A DNA stretch of 15,774 nt from assembly GCA_900541785.1 (NCBI GenBank), contig UQKY01000051.1:1-15774 (forward strand), given 5' to 3'. This document shows positions 12,240 to 15,774 of this stretch, in pieces; the stretch's first letter is position 1, and the number at the start of each line of letters is the position of its first letter. The notes beneath the pieces were generated by a model. The model saw only the letters and a list, made by a program, of their open reading frames with translations, was not told where the DNA came from and ran no database searches. Both the position numbers and the translations under genes were made by a program. The DNA is from an uncultured Collinsella sp. GTDB taxonomy: Bacteria; Actinomycetota; Coriobacteriia; Coriobacteriales; Coriobacteriaceae.

Positions 12240-14903
12240 CTCTTGGACTTTGAGGGCTTCGGCCAGACTGACGCGCTTGATGGAGCGCGTGTGCAGCAGC
12301 GCCACGACCAGGTAGGTCGCAAAGCCGATTCCTGCGCACGCCGCCATGGACCACCAGGGCACATAAATCTCGATATTGCCGTTGTAGGCGAGCAGCATCG
12401 AACGGAAGATGGCCGTGAGCGAGCCAATAATGATCGGCAGGCTCAGCACGAGCGACGCCGCCACGCACAGCGTGATCGAGTGGATGTACAGATGCGAGAT
12501 CTCGCCATCGCGATAGCCAAAGACTTTCATGTAGCTGATCGAACGGGCGCTGTGGTCGATCACAGCCTTGGTCAGCAGGTACATAAACAGCAGGAAGATG
12601 AACACCGCGAGCCCGACCATCATGCCGATCATTTTGCTCATCATGCCGATGAACTGGTCGCCCACGGCACGCATGTCGTCGGGCGTGGTGTCGCCGGCAA
12701 AGTAGCGCGCGTCGAGGTCGAGCTTCTCGTCGTTCACATAGCCGTTGAAGTAGGCCGCATCGTTGCCAAAGAGCTCGTTAAAGTCATCGATACTCATATA
12801 GATATTCATGTCCGACTTGGAGCCCCAGGCACAGTCCTTGCCCGCGTACTCAAAGGAATAATGCTCGCCCTCATACTTGTCGCCGAGCGTGACCTTCTGA
12901 CCCTCGCTCCAGCCAAACTTGTCGAGCAAGCCACCGCCAAAGACGACGCGTCCGTTGCCGACGTCCAGCCCTTTCCAGTAGCGCGAATCGGGCGAGATGC
13001 CGTAGATGGAAATCGTCTCCTCGCCATTTCCGCCACCGCGGTCGTATTGCAGCTGGTAGACGGCGTATTTCTCGGCCTGTGCGATTGCGCCCGCGCCGTT
13101 ATCGGTCGTATTGACCGGGTGGATATCGTCGTTGTCGGTGTCAATCTTAGAGGCCTTGTCGATCAGGTCGATAGCCTCATCGCGGTCGCAGCCGAGAGCA
13201 TCGGCAAGATCATCGAGGCGCGCATAAAGCGCATCCTTCTTGTCCTGGACCTTGGCGAGCGCGTCCTGCGCTGCGACCAGGCTCTCGGCAGACGGAGATG
13301 CGGTCGCGGCATCGGCTGCCGCCTGCGCCGCATCGGCCGCGTCGTCAAGCTCGTCATCGGCATCCTGAGCGGCAGAAAGCAGTGCGCCGTCAACCGACTG
13401 CAAGCGCTCGAGTGCCGACCACTGTTCGCGCTCCTCGGCGGTTCCCTCGAGCTCCAGCGGAGCCTTGAGCGTGTACTGGTGCTCGGCGACCAGGCTTGTC
13501 TCGAGGTTGTCCGCGTAATGCGTCATCGTGGGCAGAATCGCCAGGCCAAAGAGCAGTAGCAGCGAGGCAAACGCAATGCCCACGAAGAGCGTGGCGAAGT
13601 TGCCCAGATTGCGCAGGAAGATACGCAGGCGGAAGCGGGAAACAAAACCCATGCGCTCCGGCAGCTGCAGGCCGCGCTTGGTGCCCGATTTGCCGCTCGC
13701 CTCGTGACGAAGGAACTGCAACGGCGTCTTGCCCATCTTGCGAAGCAGACCCACCAGCGTGATGAGGATGAGCGCGGCGGCGGGAACCACGGCGCACTTC
13801 ACAAAGATCTCCCAGCTCCAGTACACCTGGAAGGGCGGCAGGCTGTACGAACCGTAATAGAGGCTGCGCATGGGCTCGGTAAAGAACACGACGCCGAGCG
13901 CAGTGCCCAAAAGCGCCGCAACCACGCCCACGATGGCGGGAAGCGCCAGGTAGTGCAGGGCGATCTCGCGACGGCGATAACCGCTGGCGAGCAGCGTGCC
14001 GATGATGGCACTCTCCTCCTCGATGGAGGCGTCGGTAAGGACCACAAAGACAAACGCCATGATCACGATGATGATGTCGAGCAGCGTCATCCACATCATG
14101 GAGTCGCCGTCTACGTCGTCGCGCGCATAGCCAATGCCCTGGTTGGAATCGGCGTCGATGAGGTCATCCACGCGTGCATCGGCATCGGTCAGCGCCTCGA
14201 CCATATCCTGCTCGGCATCGATGCGGTCTGCAGTGGAGAGATCGCGATCGGTAAAGGTAAAGGAATAGGTGTAGGCGGGTGCGCCGCCGGCGTCCTCGAG
14301 CGCGGCAAAGCCGGCGTCGCTGACCTCGGCCACGCCATAGGTGATGGTGTTCACCGTAAAGTCCGAATTGTTGAGGAACAGCGCCTGGTTATCGGGCTGG
14401 GTCATGATGCCGCAAATGGTGTAGGTGCGACCCTCGAGCTCGACTTTATCGCCCACGGACAGGTTGTTATTGGTGGCAAAGACACGGTCGATGGCCACCT
14501 CGTCATCCGCCTTGGGCTCCTTGCCCTCACAGTAGGACGCGATATCGACCTTGGTGCGGTGCGCATAGGTGCGCAGCGTGCGCTTGGTGCCGTCGTCGCC
14601 GGACACCTTTTTGATGATGGCGTCGATGGAGAAATTCTTGTAGAGCGTGACGCCGCCGACGTCGCCGGCTGCATCCTCAGCGGCCTTAAGCTGCTTGTCG
14701 GTAGCCTCGAAGGAGGTGGTCACGCGGCCGTCCTCAATCGTGTACGCATCGCGCATGTCGTCGATAAGGCAGCCGATGGAATGCGCTGCGAGCAAAAAGC
14801 CCGAGGTGAGAGCGATGCTTCCGCACATAAGCAAAAAGATGCCCAGGTACTTGCCGATATTGCGGCGCAGCTCGCGCGGGAGACGTTTTGCGAGAGGTGT
14901 CAT
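12237..14903 (-). CDS. FtsX-like ABC transporter permease with two membrane modules
   Basis: An 888-residue permease: TM1 at about 17-40, a first outside domain (41-265), TM2-4 (269-290, 318-341, 368-388), TM5 (434-458), a second outside domain (459-755) and TM6-8 (758-780, 806-836, 850-872). This is two tandem FtsX/MacB-type modules, the family that works by moving outside domains rather than passing a solute through a channel. The second outside domain opens with an Ala/Asp/Glu-rich helical stretch (about 487-570) that looks like a coiled-coil hairpin. It pairs with the ATPase whose stop is eight bases upstream. ATG 14903 has GGTAGG seven bases before it; a TTG at 14918 has none. The substrate is unknown; lipoprotein, peptide-antibiotic or wall-hydrolase control are all possible for this family. 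The TAG stop is part of a repeat element. Confidence 0.9.
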   Translation of the reverse strand: MTPLAKRLPRELRRNIGKYLGIFLLMCGSIALTSGFLLAAHSIGCLIDDMRDAYTIEDGRVTTSFEATDKQLKAAEDAAGDVGGVTLYKNFSIDAIIKKVSGDDGTKRTLRTYAHRTKVDIASYCEGKEPKADDEVAIDRVFATNNNLSVGDKVELEGRTYTICGIMTQPDNQALFLNNSDFTVNTITYGVAEVSDAGFAALEDAGGAPAYTYSFTFTDRDLSTADRIDAEQDMVEALTDADARVDDLIDADSNQGIGYARDDVDGDSMMWMTLLDIIIVIMAFVFVVLTDASIEEESAIIGTLLASGYRRREIALHYLALPAIVGVVAALLGTALGVVFFTEPMRSLYYGSYSLPPFQVYWSWEIFVKCAVVPAAALILITLVGLLRKMGKTPLQFLRHEASGKSGTKRGLQLPERMGFVSRFRLRIFLRNLGNFATLFVGIAFASLLLLFGLAILPTMTHYADNLETSLVAEHQYTLKAPLELEGTAEEREQWSALERLQSVDGALLSAAQDADDELDDAADAAQAAADAATASPSAESLVAAQDALAKVQDKKDALYARLDDLADALGCDRDEAIDLIDKASKIDTDNDDIHPVNTTDNGAGAIAQAEKYAVYQLQYDRGGGNGEETISIYGISPDSRYWKGLDVGNGRVVFGGGLLDKFGWSEGQKVTLGDKYEGEHYSFEYAGKDCAWGSKSDMNIYMSIDDFNELFGNDAAYFNGYVNDEKLDLDARYFAGDTTPDDMRAVGDQFIGMMSKMIGMMVGLAVFIFLLFMYLLTKAVIDHSARSISYMKVFGYRDGEISHLYIHSITLCVAASLVLSLPIIIGSLTAIFRSMLLAYNGNIEIYVPWWSMAACAGIGFATYLVVALLHTRSIKRVSLAEALKVQE

Positions 14904-14911
14904 GGCGCCGC

Positions 14912-15625
<714 letters not shown>

Positions 15626-15651
15626 GGTATCCCCCATTGTTAGCCTTGTAC

Positions 15652-15672
15652 TACTTTATGAACATAATAGTA
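15652..15672. promoter_or_regulatory. AT-rich dyad upstream of the ABC operon, candidate operator
   Basis: TTATGAACATAA (15656-15667) has perfect five-base arms and lies within TACT...AGTA outer arms that are offset by one base. It is 27 bases before the ATPase start, where a repressor of the transporter operon could bind; TATTAT within it (minus strand) may be the -10. No regulator gene is in the window. Confidence 0.35.
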
Positions 15673-15719
15673 AACCTTGGCGAACTATTTTTGGGCGAGG
15701 CCTGGATTTTATTTCAGAC

Positions 15720-15736
15720 TAGTCATTGGGTGTTCC
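15720..15736. repeat. Partial third copy of the TAGTCATT repeat
   Basis: TAGTCATTGGGTGTTCC matches the left part of the 29-bp repeat found at 3794 and 12211, but the right arm AATGACTA is missing. It lies upstream of the ABC operon, near the window edge, and may be a decayed copy. Confidence 0.4.
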
Positions 15737-15774
15737 TATAGTTTTGTCAACCGTCGGGGCTACTCCCGGTAGGG

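Noticed and set aside
15745..15750. Perfect TTGACA on the minus strand as the -35 of the ABC operon
   Set aside because: The hexamer 16-18 bases downstream (AATGAC or neighbours) is not a credible -10.
15755..15768. Small GC hairpin near the right edge as a terminator
   Set aside because: The stem is about five pairs with a G-T pair and there is no T run on either strand; the window ends before context can help.

Overview
The window reads as a piece of chromosome from a high-GC actinobacterium of the class Coriobacteriia, most like Collinsella. This is a judgement from gene style and content: roughly 60% GC coding sequence, an Nramp-related magnesium transporter beside an MgtE-like CBS protein, PRC-barrel and YtxH proteins, a two-cluster DUF362 ferredoxin-like protein, and a FtsX-type ABC exporter. 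No 16S gene or other marker is present, so the genus is an inference. No rRNA, tRNA, CRISPR array, phage gene or transposase gene is visible.

Layout. Eleven genes are supported, ten on the minus strand and one on the plus strand. Read in the minus direction from the right end: an ABC ATPase (15625-14912) and its two-module FtsX-like permease (14903-12237); a DUF362 protein with two 4Fe-4S motifs (12127-10922), which converges on a plus-strand membrane-anchored alpha/beta hydrolase (9792-10757) with a strong bidirectional terminator between them; hemolysin III (9605-8922), divergent from the hydrolase across a region with two near-identical operator-like dyads; a CorC/HlyC-type CNNM/CBS protein (8811-7438); a stand-alone protein resembling the N-terminal domain of cyanophycin synthetase (7413-6580); a YtxH-like protein and a PRC-barrel protein joined by a TAATG overlap (6443-6054, 6054-5299); a membrane-anchored CE4 polysaccharide-deacetylase homologue that has lost most catalytic residues (5226-3820); then an apparent promoter, a roughly 200-nt structured leader, and a two-gene metal operon: a PRC/MgtE_N/CBS/5-TM protein (3499-1655) and an Nramp-related transporter (1646-384), closed by a good intrinsic terminator. 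Positions 1-70 hold nothing I can identify.

How the parts may work together. The left third looks like a magnesium-homeostasis operon: a cytosolic Mg-sensor module (MgtE_N plus CBS) sits directly upstream of an SLC11-family protein whose TM1 and TM6 metal motifs are changed in the way expected for Mg2+ rather than Mn2+/Fe2+ transport. The CorC/CNNM protein in the middle is a second possible Mg2+ factor. The remaining genes are mainly envelope or housekeeping functions.

The most unusual signals are: a 29-bp hairpin repeat that supplies the TAG stop codon of two unrelated genes at exactly the same point; an inverted pair of repeats (32/34 identical arms, 231 bp overall) at the left edge; the apparently dead deacetylase; the free-standing cyanophycin-synthetase-like N domain; and the paired operators in front of the hydrolase.
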